Assembly (NCBI RefSeq): GCF_019343495.1
Contig: NZ_CP072549.1
Coordinates: forward strand, 744,001-808,000
Direction of reading: 5' to 3'
Length of the DNA stretch: 64,000 nucleotides
Source: Acinetobacter lwoffii
GTDB taxonomy: Bacteria > Pseudomonadota > Gammaproteobacteria > Pseudomonadales > Moraxellaceae
This document shows, in pieces, positions 38,266-47,384 of the stretch. The notes below the pieces were generated by a model, which worked only from the letters and a program-made list of their open reading frames with translations, had not been told where the DNA came from and made no database searches. Position 1 is the stretch's first letter. Each line of letters begins with the position of its first letter. A program made the position numbers and the translations under genes.

Positions 38266-39423
38266 ATGAAAAAGAATCCTTATATCACTGAAGAACTCGA
38301 GTTTTTGGCAGAAACAGCAGAAAAATTTGCCCTGAAATATATTGCTCCCGGCTTTCTGGAACGCGACCAAAGCCGAGTCTTTGACCGTGATCTGGTCAAA
38401 AAGATGGGTGAAATGGGTTTTATTGCACCTGAACTACCGGAACAATACGGCGGTCAGGGCATGGGTAGACTGGCGGCTGGAATTATCCATGAAGCCATTG
38501 CCAAAGCGGATTTAAGTTTTTCCTATATCAACTTGTTGGCTTCTTTAAATGGCCAAATTCTAGCCGAACATGGTCAGCCTGAAGTAGTTGAGCCTTGGCT
38601 GAAAAAACTTACTGCAGGCGAAGCTATCTTTTCAATTGCCTTGACCGAGCCGCGAGGCGGTTCTGATGCAGCCAACTTGCGTTTAAAGATTGAACGTGAT
38701 GGCGACGAATATGTGATTAACGGCGAAAAGACCTCAATTTCTGCGGCCGATCAGGCAGATGCATCTGTTGTTTTTGGCCGTACTAGTGCCAATGAAGATG
38801 GTGCGCATGGCGTGACAGCGCTCTTGGTTCCGATGAATTTACCGGGCATTAGTACCACACGTTTTGACTGTCATGGTCAGCGCGCCATTGGTCGCGGTTC
38901 AATCTTTTTTGACAATGTTCGCGTGCCAGTCAATCACCGTCTAGGGGATGAAAACAAAGGTTTTGTGCAGGTGATGCAGGGCTTTGATTTTTCACGCGCA
39001 CTGATTGGCCTGCAGGTCTTGGCCGTTGCACGGGTGAGTCTGGATGAAGCCTGGGAATATGCCGCGCAACGCGAAGCTTTTGGTCAGCCATTGACTGCTT
39101 TTCAGGGAGTTTCACATCCTCTCGCGGAATACGAAACTCAGGTTGAGGCTGCACGCTTACTTTGCCTGCAAACCTTATGGCTCAAGGACAATCATCTGCC
39201 ACATACCTCTGAAGCAGGCATGTGTAAATGGTGGGGGCCAAAACTGGCCTATGATGTGATTCATCAATGTCTGTTGACTTTTGGCCATGCTGGTTATGAC
39301 CGTGGTGTGATGGAACAGCGTATGCGGGATGTACTCGGTTTCCAGATCGGTGATGGAACAGCACAAATCATGAAAACGATTATTGCGCGGCATAAGGCAG
39401 GACGTAAGGCTGTACCAGCTTAA
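38266..39423 (+). CDS. aliB: Cyclohexanecarboxyl-CoA dehydrogenase
   Basis: This 385-aa acyl-CoA dehydrogenase has LPEQYGGQGMG, ALTEPRGGSDAANLRL, CHGQRAIGRGSIFFDNVRV and a C-terminal FGHAGYDRGVMEQRMRDVLGFQIGDGTAQI. Here the usual YEGT loop is GDGTAQIM: the motif reads QIGDGTAQ, with Asp where most family members have Glu. That Asp variant, and the gene context, point to AliB, which makes cyclohex-1-ene-1-carboxyl-CoA. GGAG precedes the ATG closely. Electrons would go through ETF to ETF-QO encoded at 2809. Confidence 0.83.
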   Translation: MKKNPYITEELEFLAETAEKFALKYIAPGFLERDQSRVFDRDLVKKMGEMGFIAPELPEQYGGQGMGRLAAGIIHEAIAKADLSFSYINLLASLNGQILAEHGQPEVVEPWLKKLTAGEAIFSIALTEPRGGSDAANLRLKIERDGDEYVINGEKTSISAADQADASVVFGRTSANEDGAHGVTALLVPMNLPGISTTRFDCHGQRAIGRGSIFFDNVRVPVNHRLGDENKGFVQVMQGFDFSRALIGLQVLAVARVSLDEAWEYAAQREAFGQPLTAFQGVSHPLAEYETQVEAARLLCLQTLWLKDNHLPHTSEAGMCKWWGPKLAYDVIHQCLLTFGHAGYDRGVMEQRMRDVLGFQIGDGTAQIMKTIIARHKAGRKAVPA

Positions 39424-39471
39424 GGAAAATAAGCACAGGCCTGAACTAAAATTATAATGAGGAGTAAGCGA

Positions 39472-41139
39472 ATGGATTTCGATGCGGTTCTGATCCCGGC
39501 CAGAAAAGAGGCCATGCTCAAACAGGGATACTGGTTAAATCAAATGATTCTTGATTTTTTACGTAGCGCCGTAGAAAAGAATCCGGATAAAATAGCTTTA
39601 GTAAGCGTTAAGGTCGAGAATCAAACTGAACAGACTTTCAGCTATCAGCAACTTTGGGACATGACCAATAAAATTGCCTTGGGTCTGAAACAGCTGGGTG
39701 TTGAAAAAAATGATGTGGTGTCTTGCCAGTTACCGAACTGGTGGGAATTTACCTTGCTTTACCTGGCTTGTAGCCGTATTGGCGCCGTATTGAATCCACT
39801 CATGCCGATATTCCGTGAGCGTGAACTGGAATTCATGCTGAAACATGGTGAATCTAAAGTTTTTGTAGTGCCTAAAACTTTCCGCAATTTTAGCCATGAA
39901 CAGTTGGCCAATCAGCTACAAAGCAAGCTGGACACCCTGCAACATGTCGTCGTAGTAAATGGTGAAGGCGAGAATAATTTTGATCGCCTGTTACTCAACC
40001 ATGGTCTGGAACAGAATGCTGCAGCCGTTGTTGCACTAGATGGGCTGGAATCTGGCCCGGATGATATTACCCAACTGATCTTTACCTCGGGCACTACAGG
40101 TGAACCGAAAGGCGTGATGCATACCGCTAATACCTTGTTTTCCAATATTGTGCCTTATGCAGAGCGTTTGCATTTAACTGAAAATGATGTGGTATTGATG
40201 GCGTCACCGATGGCGCATCAGACCGGATTTATGTATGGCCTGATGATGCCGATTCAGCTCAATACCAAAGTGGTATTACAGGATGTCTGGGATGTCTCCA
40301 AAGCAGTAGACTTGATTCATCAGCATCAGGTGAATTTCACCATGGCTTCAACGCCATTTTTGAACGACCTGTCCAATACTGTGGCTGAACAGCATGACAA
40401 AGTCGATTCACTGAAAATTTTCCTTTGTGCTGGTGCGCCAATTCCGGGACCATTGGTACAAAAAGCCCGGGAAATTCTGGGTGTTAAAGTCATATCCGCT
40501 TGGGGTATGACCGAATGTGGTGCGGTGACACTGACCCGACCTGAAGATGAAGATGAGCGCTCTTTCAATACTGATGGCATCGCTTTGCCAGGCGTGGAAA
40601 TCAAGATCGTGGATAAAAAAGGTCAGACCAAAGCCGTGAATGAATCCGGTCGTTTGATGATCCACACCTGTTCAAATTTTGGCGGTTATTTAAAACGTCC
40701 ACATTTGAACGATACAGATACTGAAGGCTGGTTTGATACTGGCGATATTGCCTATCAGGATGAGCAGGGTTACATCCGGATTTGCGGACGTAAGAAGGAT
40801 GTGATTATTCGGGGCGGGGAAAATATTCCGGTCGCGGAAATTGAATCACTACTTTATAAGCATCCGAATATTGCAACAGTGGCTTTAGTGGCTTATGCAG
40901 ATGAACGAATGGGCGAGCGTGCCTGTGCAATCATCAAACTGAAAGATCAGACAAAGCCGTTAAGTTTTAACGAGCTGGTAGATTTCCTGAAAACTCATAA
41001 TCTGGCCATGCAGTATCTGCCGGAACGCCTGGAGATCTGGGAGGATATTCCGATGACGCCATCCGGAAAAATCCAGAAATTCAAACTCAGAGAATTACTG
41101 GCACAGCATATTGCCTCAATGGCAGTTGAAGTAAACTAA
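39472..41139 (+). CDS. aliA: Cyclohexanecarboxylate-CoA ligase
   Basis: This 555-aa AMP-forming ligase has FTSGTTGEPKGVMHTANT, ISAWGMTECGAVTLTRPEDEDE, GWFDTGDIAYQDEQGYIRICGRKKDVIIRGGENIPVAEIE, and PSGKIQKFKLREL with the catalytic lysine. This resembles AliA and related cyclohexanecarboxylate/2-enoate ligases. GAGGAG at 39459-39464 lies 7 bp before the ATG at 39472, so an earlier ATG at 39457 is rejected. It is last in the badH-badI-aliB-aliA operon, although it catalyses the first step. Confidence 0.85.
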   Translation: MDFDAVLIPARKEAMLKQGYWLNQMILDFLRSAVEKNPDKIALVSVKVENQTEQTFSYQQLWDMTNKIALGLKQLGVEKNDVVSCQLPNWWEFTLLYLACSRIGAVLNPLMPIFRERELEFMLKHGESKVFVVPKTFRNFSHEQLANQLQSKLDTLQHVVVVNGEGENNFDRLLLNHGLEQNAAAVVALDGLESGPDDITQLIFTSGTTGEPKGVMHTANTLFSNIVPYAERLHLTENDVVLMASPMAHQTGFMYGLMMPIQLNTKVVLQDVWDVSKAVDLIHQHQVNFTMASTPFLNDLSNTVAEQHDKVDSLKIFLCAGAPIPGPLVQKAREILGVKVISAWGMTECGAVTLTRPEDEDERSFNTDGIALPGVEIKIVDKKGQTKAVNESGRLMIHTCSNFGGYLKRPHLNDTDTEGWFDTGDIAYQDEQGYIRICGRKKDVIIRGGENIPVAEIESLLYKHPNIATVALVAYADERMGERACAIIKLKDQTKPLSFNELVDFLKTHNLAMQYLPERLEIWEDIPMTPSGKIQKFKLRELLAQHIASMAVEVN

Positions 41140-41160
41140 ATCTCTGAATATATACAAATT

Positions 41161-41197
41161 AAACCCTGAATAATCTTGCATCATTCAGGGTTTTTCT
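41161..41197 (+). terminator. Terminator of the cyclohexanecarboxylate operon
   Basis: AAACCCTGAAT and ATTCAGGGTTT form an 11-bp stem, followed by TTCTT. It lies between convergent genes. Confidence 0.88.
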
Positions 41198-41247
41198 TAT
41201 TCAAAAAGAAGCGATCTAAAGGGTTAATACGAATTTTAGATTAACTT

Positions 41248-41925
41248 CTACTTTAATAATTTTAATAAAGCTTCAGCCGTTGCAGCAGAAGAGGCGGGGT
41301 TTTGTCCAGTAATGAGCAGACCATCTTGTTGCACGTATACCTGCCAGTCCTCAGTTTTAGAATATTTCCCACCTTTTTCTTTCAGCATGTCTTCAACTAA
41401 AAACGGAACGATGTCTGTCAAACCCACACCGTCTTCTTCGGTATTACTGAAACCGGTGACTGTCTTGCCCTCTACAATCGAATGGCCTTTGGCATCTTTT
41501 ACATCACGCAGGACACCCGGAGCATGACAGACCAGCGCAACAGGTTTATCTGCCTGCAAGGTTTGCTCAATTAAAGAAATGGAATTCTGGTCTTTGGCCA
41601 AATCCCATAGTGGTCCATGACCACCCGGATAGAATACAGCATCAAAATCCTGATTTAAGACTTCACTCAGTTTATGCGTATTGGCAAGTGCCTGCATGGC
41701 CACTTCATCTGCTTCAAAGCGTTTGGTGGTTTCGGTTTGCGCATCCGGCTCATTACTTTTCGGATCTAGTGGTGGCTGACCACCTGCAGGAGATGCCAAA
41801 ACTACCTCTGCGCCTGCATCAACAAAGGTGTAATAGGGTGCAGCCAGTTCTTCCAGCCAGAAGCCGGTTTTTTTGCCAGTATCACCCAGCTGGTCATGTG
41901 AAGTCAGTACCATCAAGATTTTCAT
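41248..41925 (-). CDS. DJ-1/PfpI-family (type 1 glutamine amidotransferase-like) protein
   Basis: This is a 225-aa class I glutamine-amidotransferase-like protein. The nucleophile elbow ALVCHAPGVL has the conserved cysteine, and FYPGGHGPLWDL and the early GFWLEE glutamate complete the DJ-1/Hsp31-like site. Members act as glyoxalase III, chaperone or stress proteins. AGGA lies 7 bp before the ATG at 41925; an in-frame ATG at 41952 lacks such a site. A direct repeat GATACGTT (42004-42011 and 42025-42032), spaced 21 bp, lies upstream. Confidence 0.8.
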   Translation of the reverse strand: MKILMVLTSHDQLGDTGKKTGFWLEELAAPYYTFVDAGAEVVLASPAGGQPPLDPKSNEPDAQTETTKRFEADEVAMQALANTHKLSEVLNQDFDAVFYPGGHGPLWDLAKDQNSISLIEQTLQADKPVALVCHAPGVLRDVKDAKGHSIVEGKTVTGFSNTEEDGVGLTDIVPFLVEDMLKEKGGKYSKTEDWQVYVQQDGLLITGQNPASSAATAEALLKLLK

Positions 41926-42093
41926 ATTATTTTCCTGTAGCTCGTTAAACATTGCGAATGATCGACTGTTAATTTAACAAGTCACGGACTTCAGAAGTGT
42001 TGTGATACGTTCATTTGCTGTATCGATACGTTGTTGTTTCAGTTGATTTAACTAAGGTGCATAGCCTTGCAAAGTGAACAGTATGTTCAATAC

Positions 42094-42978
42094 TCATCTG
42101 CCCATTAACAGGTCTTGCTGAAGATCAGCTTGTTTACGCAAGAAATCCCAGACCAGTTTTATTTTTGGTTCATGTTGAAGATCGACTAGCGTCAGCATCC
42201 AGAAAGTGTGGGTAAAACTGAGCTGCTGACCCAGCACCTCTTTCAGTTCATTTTTATCATTGACCAGAAATTTCGGCAAAATGGCCAGTCCAGCGCCTGC
42301 ACGAACCGCAATTTCCTGCGCCAGAATGCTGTTACTGCGAAAACAGGCACTGACCTGCAAGGGAAGACGCTCTAGCGAATATAGTGCAGTGCTATAGACC
42401 AGATCATCAATATAATCGACAAAACGGTGCTGCTGGAGGTCTTCCAGTTTTTTAATTTCCGGATTTTGCTGTAAATAATGCTGGCTGCCATATAGCTTTA
42501 AACAGTAATTAGACAAACGAGTAATGATATACGGACCAGATTTGGGCCGGTCAATCGCGATCACAATATCGGCTTCTCGATGTGAAAGTTTGATCGCTTT
42601 CGGTACCGGAATCAGGTCAATGGTCAGCAAAGGATAATGCTGGGAAAATTCTGCCAAAAGACGAGCTAAAAATGCCGTGCCAAAACCTTCTGGCGCACCA
42701 ATCCGGACCCGACCTTGCAAGGGATCATGGCGCTTGTCAATCTGGATAAAGGACTGTTCCATCTGTTCCACACGCGGCACCAGTGCCAGACCTTCCGAGG
42801 TTAGTTCATAACCGGTGGCTTCGCGCTTAAACAGTTGCGTACCTAAAGTACTTTCCAGGGCCTGAATCCGCCGCGCTACGGTGCTATGTTCAACCCCGAT
42901 TAAGCGTGCTGCGTTGGTGAGTGTTTTAGCACGCGCCAAAACTAAAAAAAAGCGTAAATGATCCCAATCTACTTTCAT
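42094..42978 (-). CDS. LysR-family transcriptional regulator
   Basis: This 294-aa LysR protein has the N-terminal HTH (DHLRFFLVLARAKTLTNAARLIGVEHSTVARRIQALE, anchors given in part) and a substrate-binding domain from about 90. It is divergent from mmsA, and the 177-bp spacer carries two perfect dyads. It probably controls the valine/isobutyrate operon, with an acyl or hydroxy acid as inducer; this is inferred from position. Confidence 0.82.
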   Translation of the reverse strand: MKVDWDHLRFFLVLARAKTLTNAARLIGVEHSTVARRIQALESTLGTQLFKREATGYELTSEGLALVPRVEQMEQSFIQIDKRHDPLQGRVRIGAPEGFGTAFLARLLAEFSQHYPLLTIDLIPVPKAIKLSHREADIVIAIDRPKSGPYIITRLSNYCLKLYGSQHYLQQNPEIKKLEDLQQHRFVDYIDDLVYSTALYSLERLPLQVSACFRSNSILAQEIAVRAGAGLAILPKFLVNDKNELKEVLGQQLSFTHTFWMLTLVDLQHEPKIKLVWDFLRKQADLQQDLLMGR

Positions 42979-43005
42979 TTTTTATTTAACATCCTGTTAA
43001 ATTCC

Positions 43006-43048
43006 TGTGCATATTTGCACAACCATCGTGCACCAATTTCTATTGGTG
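43006..43048. promoter_or_regulatory. Two perfect dyads in the LysR/mmsA intergenic region
   Basis: TGTGCA-TATT-TGCACA (43006-43021) and CACCAAT-TTCT-ATTGGTG (43031-43048) are perfect inverted repeats, each with a 4-nt centre; a further GTGCAC occurs at 43028-43033. They lie between the divergent LysR and mmsA genes and are good candidates for the LysR recognition and activation sites. Confidence 0.6.
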
Positions 43049-43155
43049 GTCAAAGTGTTCTTTGTTAGTCTGCTGAAACAGCGTAAAAATTATACGTTAA
43101 ATAAAAGCCAGTAAAGGCAGATACAACGACAATAACAAACCAGCACGGAGCGACC

Positions 43156-44685
43156 ATGAACGCCATTTCTCATCCACAGCAAAGTACCGGATTCACCACC
43201 GCAAAACTCCTCATTAATGGTGAATTTGTCGAATCAAGAACCAGCCATTGGCAAGATATTGTTAATCCTGCCACTCAGGAAATCTTGGGCCAAGTGCCTT
43301 TTGCTACCGCAGAAGAAGTTAATGCCGCCATTGCTGCTGCACAAAATGCATTTGCCAGCTGGCGCCAGACCCCGATCCAGGCACGTATGCGAATCATGCT
43401 GAAACTGCAGGATCTGATTCGTACAAACCTAAAAAGTATCGCCCGAGTCTTAACGGCGGAACAGGGCAAAACCCTGGCCGATGCCGAAGGTGATATCCAG
43501 CGTGGTTTAGAAGTGGTGGAGCATGCCTGTTCGATCGGTTCCCTACAAATGGGCGAGTATATTGAAGGTGTGGCACGCGGTGTCGATACCTATACTTTGC
43601 AGCAACCCTTGGGTGTCTGTGCAGGAATTACCCCGTTTAACTTTCCGGCGATGATTCCACTGTGGATGTTCCCGATGGCGATTGTCTGCGGCAATACTTT
43701 TGTCTTAAAGCCTTCTGAACAGGATCCACTATCGACCATGATGCTGGTTGAGTTAGCGATTCAGGCAGGTGTGCCGGCAGGCGTACTGAATGTGGTACAT
43801 GGCGGCAAAGAAGTGGTCGATCTACTGTGTACCCATCGTGATATCAAGGCGATTTCTTTTGTCGGTTCGACTGCAGTCGGCACGCATGTCTATAACCTTG
43901 CAGGCCAACACGGCAAGCGTGTGCAATCGATGATGGGCGCCAAAAACCATGTGGTGGTGATGCCAGATGCGAATAAAGAACAGACCTTAAATGCCTTGGT
44001 CGGTGCAGCTTTTGGCGCAGCAGGTCAACGTTGTATGGCACTTTCCGTGGCGGTAATGGTCGGTGAGACCAAGCACTGGGTCGATGAACTGGTCAATAAA
44101 ACCAAAACCTTAAAGGTAAATGCCGGGCATGAACCGAATACCGATGTTGGACCAGTGATTTCAACCCGTGCCAAATCGCGTGTCATCGATTTAATTAACA
44201 GTGGTGTTGAACAGGGTGCTGAAATGCTGCTGGATGGCCGTGATGTGCAGGTTCCAGGCTATGAACAGGGTAATTTTGTCGGACCAACGATTTTTAATCA
44301 GGTCACGACCGATATGCGCATTTATAAAGAAGAAGTATTTGGTCCGGTACTGGCGATCATGCATGTCGATACTTTGGAACAGGCGATTGCACTGATTAAT
44401 GCCAATCCGTTTGGTAATGGCGTTGGACTGTTTACCCAAAATGGCAATACGGCACGTACCTTCCAGAACCAGATTGATATCGGTCAGGTGGGCATTAACA
44501 TTCCAATTCCTGTACCTGTACCTTTCTTCAGTTTTACCGGTTCACGCGGTTCAAAACTGGGTGATCTCGGTCCTTATGGCAAACAGGCGGTGCAGTTCTA
44601 TACCCAGACCAAAACCATTACCAGCCGCTGGTTTGAAGATGACCAGGAAACCACTGGTGTCAATACCACAATCAGTCTGCGTTAA
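43156..44685 (+). CDS. mmsA: Methylmalonate-semialdehyde dehydrogenase (CoA-acylating)
   Basis: This 509-aa aldehyde dehydrogenase converts methylmalonate semialdehyde to propionyl-CoA in valine breakdown. C293 in [10 protein letters not shown] is the catalytic cysteine, with [20 protein letters not shown] and [26 protein letters not shown] as MmsA-specific stretches. It is first of six co-directional genes with short gaps. GGAG lies a few bases before the ATG. Confidence 0.95.
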   Translation: MNAISHPQQSTGFTTAKLLINGEFVESRTSHWQDIVNPATQEILGQVPFATAEEVNAAIAAAQNAFASWRQTPIQARMRIMLKLQDLIRTNLKSIARVLTAEQGKTLADAEGDIQRGLEVVEHACSIGSLQMGEYIEGVARGVDTYTLQQPLGVCAGITPFNFPAMIPLWMFPMAIVCGNTFVLKPSEQDPLSTMMLVELAIQAGVPAGVLNVVHGGKEVVDLLCTHRDIKAISFVGSTAVGTHVYNLAGQHGKRVQSMMGAKNHVVVMPDANKEQTLNALVGAAFGAAGQRCMALSVAVMVGETKHWVDELVNKTKTLKVNAGHEPNTDVGPVISTRAKSRVIDLINSGVEQGAEMLLDGRDVQVPGYEQGNFVGPTIFNQVTTDMRIYKEEVFGPVLAIMHVDTLEQAIALINANPFGNGVGLFTQNGNTARTFQNQIDIGQVGINIPIPVPVPFFSFTGSRGSKLGDLGPYGKQAVQFYTQTKTITSRWFEDDQETTGVNTTISLR

Positions 44686-44696
44686 GGAGCATCAGC

Positions 44697-45587
44697 ATGA
44701 AGATTGCATTTATCGGTTTAGGCAACATGGGCGGTTCCATGGCGCAAAACCTGCTCAAGTCGGGTCATCAAGTTTTTGGTTATGACTTAAGTGCAGTGGC
44801 TTTACAGCATTTTGCAGAAGTGGGCGGTATCGTCTGCGACAGTCCACAAGCTGCCGCGAAGCAGGCGGAGATCGTGGTCAGTATGTTGCCCGCAGCCAAG
44901 CATGTGCGTGAAGTCTATTTAGGTGAAAATGGTATTTTAGAGGTACTTCAATCGGGCAGTTTGTGTATCGACAGCAGCACCATTGATCCGCAAACCATTC
45001 AGGAGGTTGCCGCAGCAGCGCAAGCCAAACAGATTCGCGTCTGTGATGCACCTGTATCTGGCGGTACTTTAGGTGCTAAAGATGGAACCCTGACCTTTAT
45101 GGTCGGTGCAGATGAGGCTACTTTCGAAGCTGTCAAACCGGTTCTTGATTGTATGGGTAAAAATCTGGTGCACTGTGGTGCGGTGGGAACCGGACAGGTG
45201 GCAAAAATCTGTAATAATCTGATTCTGGGCATTTCCATGACTGCCGTTGCAGAAGGAATGGCGCTAGGAGCCAAACTGGGTATTGATCCAAAGGCTCTGG
45301 CTGGCGTGATCAACAGTTCCACCGGACGCTGCTGGAGTTCTGAAATTTATAATCCATGGCCCGATATTTGTGCCAATGCGCCGTCATCGCGGGGTTATAC
45401 CGACGGTTTTGCTGCACAACTGATGCTCAAGGATTTGGGTCTGGCTGTCGATGCAGCACAACAGGTGGATCAGCCGGTGGTACTCGGCAGCATGGTACAG
45501 AAACTCTATCAACAGCTCTGTCAGGAAGGCGATGCCCATCTGGACTTCTCCAGCATCATGCATCAATACACCATGCCACCTGCTTAA
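44697..45587 (+). CDS. mmsB: 3-hydroxyisobutyrate dehydrogenase
   Basis: This 296-aa NAD-dependent beta-hydroxyacid dehydrogenase has GLGNMGGSMAQNLLKSGH, the substrate loop DAPVSGGTLGAKDGTL and the catalytic lysine in GTGQVAKICNNLILG. It oxidises 3-hydroxyisobutyrate to methylmalonate semialdehyde for MmsA. An AAGGAG ribosome site is present and the gap to mmsA is 11 bp. Confidence 0.93.
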   Translation: MKIAFIGLGNMGGSMAQNLLKSGHQVFGYDLSAVALQHFAEVGGIVCDSPQAAAKQAEIVVSMLPAAKHVREVYLGENGILEVLQSGSLCIDSSTIDPQTIQEVAAAAQAKQIRVCDAPVSGGTLGAKDGTLTFMVGADEATFEAVKPVLDCMGKNLVHCGAVGTGQVAKICNNLILGISMTAVAEGMALGAKLGIDPKALAGVINSSTGRCWSSEIYNPWPDICANAPSSRGYTDGFAAQLMLKDLGLAVDAAQQVDQPVVLGSMVQKLYQQLCQEGDAHLDFSSIMHQYTMPPA

Positions 45588-45675
45588 AACCTAAAATATT
45601 CAGATGGAGCAAGGATTCGCTTCAATAACTACACACCTTGTCATTAATAACGATAAATTCAGGCTGAGGTTTAAC

Positions 45676-47325
45676 ATGTTAGATTATCAAACAACGGTTC
45701 AAGACTTTGATTTAAACACGGTTGCAAGTCAGTATCTCTCCGGTTCAATGCAGGCAGTAAATGCCTGTTATGAATGCTGTGACCGTCATGCCAATTCCGA
45801 TGCCATTGCCTTGTACTGGCATGGTAAAGATGGCCGTAAAGAACAATATAGCTTTGCCGAGCTCAAAAAATATTCCAGCCAGTTTGCCAACTTTCTAAAG
45901 TCTCAAGGCATTGGTAAAGGTGATCGTGTTTCCGGACTATTACCACGTACCCCAGAGCTGATCATTACCATTTTAGCGACCTGGCGGATTGGTGCTGTCT
46001 ATCAACCCTTATTTACGGCCTTTGGGCCTAAAGCTATTGAACATCGCATTCAGCTGGCGCAAAGCAAGCTGGTGATGACTGATCTGGCGAATCGAGAGAA
46101 ATTATCCGAGATCAGCAACTGCCCGGCGATTGTGACGGTACATGCCGAAACTGAGGCAGATCGCTATCCGCACGACCTCAGCTTCTGGACGGTATTAAAC
46201 CGTCAGGCTGAAGCTTGTGAGCTGGAAATCCTGAATGTTAATGATCCTTTTTTGTTGATGTTTACCTCCGGTACTACTGGACCAGCGAAACCACTTAAAG
46301 TCCCGTTGAAAGCGCTGATTGCTTTTGCAAGCTATATGCAAAATGCCATTGGTCTGACTCCTGAAGATGCTTTCTGGAATATTGCTGATCCTGGCTGGGC
46401 CTACGGTTTATATTACGCGATTATTGGTCCCTTAATGCTTGGACACTCGACCTTGTTTTATGAAGGCGGTTTTAATGCCGAAAGTGTCTGCGAAATTGTT
46501 AAGGAATATGGCATTACCAATCTGGCTGGTGCACCGACTGCTTATCGCATGATGATGGCGGCCGATCCTGCTCAAATGGCAAAACTACGCGGTAAGTTAC
46601 GTGTTGTCAGCAGTGCGGGAGAACCGTTAAATCCGGAAGTGATCCGCTGGTTTAAAGAGGTGCTAGATGTGCCGATTTATGACCATTATGGCCAGACCGA
46701 AGTCGGGATGGTGGTGTGTAATCATCATGCTTTGGAACATCCGGTCCGTTCAGGTTCGGCAGGCTTTGCCAGCCCGGGTTACCGAATTGCCGTTGTCGAT
46801 GAACAGGGGCATGAATTAGCAGCTGACGTCCCGGGAATCTTAGCGGTTGATATCAGCCAATCTCCGATGATGTGGTTCTCTGGCTATGAAGAAAGCCGTA
46901 AATCTCCCTTTGTCGGCCACTACTATTTAACCGGAGATACCGCGGAAATTCATGCCGATGGCAGTATGAGTTTTGTGGGACGTAGTGATGATGTCATTAC
47001 TACCTCGGGCTATCGGGTGGGGCCGTTTGATGTGGAAAGTGCCTTGCTGGAACACGATGCCGTGATTGAAGCGGCGGTGATTGGCGTACCGGATCCCGAG
47101 CGGACCGAAATCATTAAAGCCTTTGTGATTCTGGCTGGTCATTCTCCTGCAACTGCCGAGCTGCAGGAAGAGCTGGGTCAATTTGTGAAAAAGCGTTTAT
47201 CTGCGCATGCCTATCCGCGTCTGATTGAATTTGTGACCGAATTGCCGAAAACCCCAAGCGGTAAAATTCAACGCTTTTTACTGCGCAATCAGGAAATCAA
47301 CAAGCAGCAATCCAAAACTGCATAA
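45676..47325 (+). CDS. AMP-forming acyl-CoA synthetase (short/branched-chain)
   Basis: This 549-aa ligase of the acetyl-/medium-chain acyl-CoA synthetase branch has MFTSGTTGPAKPLKVPL, WNIADPGWAYGLYYAIIGPL, YDHYGQTEVGMVVCNHH, GRSDDVITTSGYRVGPFDVESALLEH and the lysine region PKTPSGKIQRFLLR. GAGGT at 45666-45670 supports the ATG at 45676 rather than an in-frame ATG at 45604. Within the valine operon it probably activates isobutyrate or another branched or short acid. PrpE-type propionate activation is an alternative. Confidence 0.8.
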   Translation: MLDYQTTVQDFDLNTVASQYLSGSMQAVNACYECCDRHANSDAIALYWHGKDGRKEQYSFAELKKYSSQFANFLKSQGIGKGDRVSGLLPRTPELIITILATWRIGAVYQPLFTAFGPKAIEHRIQLAQSKLVMTDLANREKLSEISNCPAIVTVHAETEADRYPHDLSFWTVLNRQAEACELEILNVNDPFLLMFTSGTTGPAKPLKVPLKALIAFASYMQNAIGLTPEDAFWNIADPGWAYGLYYAIIGPLMLGHSTLFYEGGFNAESVCEIVKEYGITNLAGAPTAYRMMMAADPAQMAKLRGKLRVVSSAGEPLNPEVIRWFKEVLDVPIYDHYGQTEVGMVVCNHHALEHPVRSGSAGFASPGYRIAVVDEQGHELAADVPGILAVDISQSPMMWFSGYEESRKSPFVGHYYLTGDTAEIHADGSMSFVGRSDDVITTSGYRVGPFDVESALLEHDAVIEAAVIGVPDPERTEIIKAFVILAGHSPATAELQEELGQFVKKRLSAHAYPRLIEFVTELPKTPSGKIQRFLLRNQEINKQQSKTA

Positions 47326-47384
47326 GCTCATAAAGCCAACAGATTGAATAAGAAGATTAAATAAAGAGATTGAAGGAAGCATCG

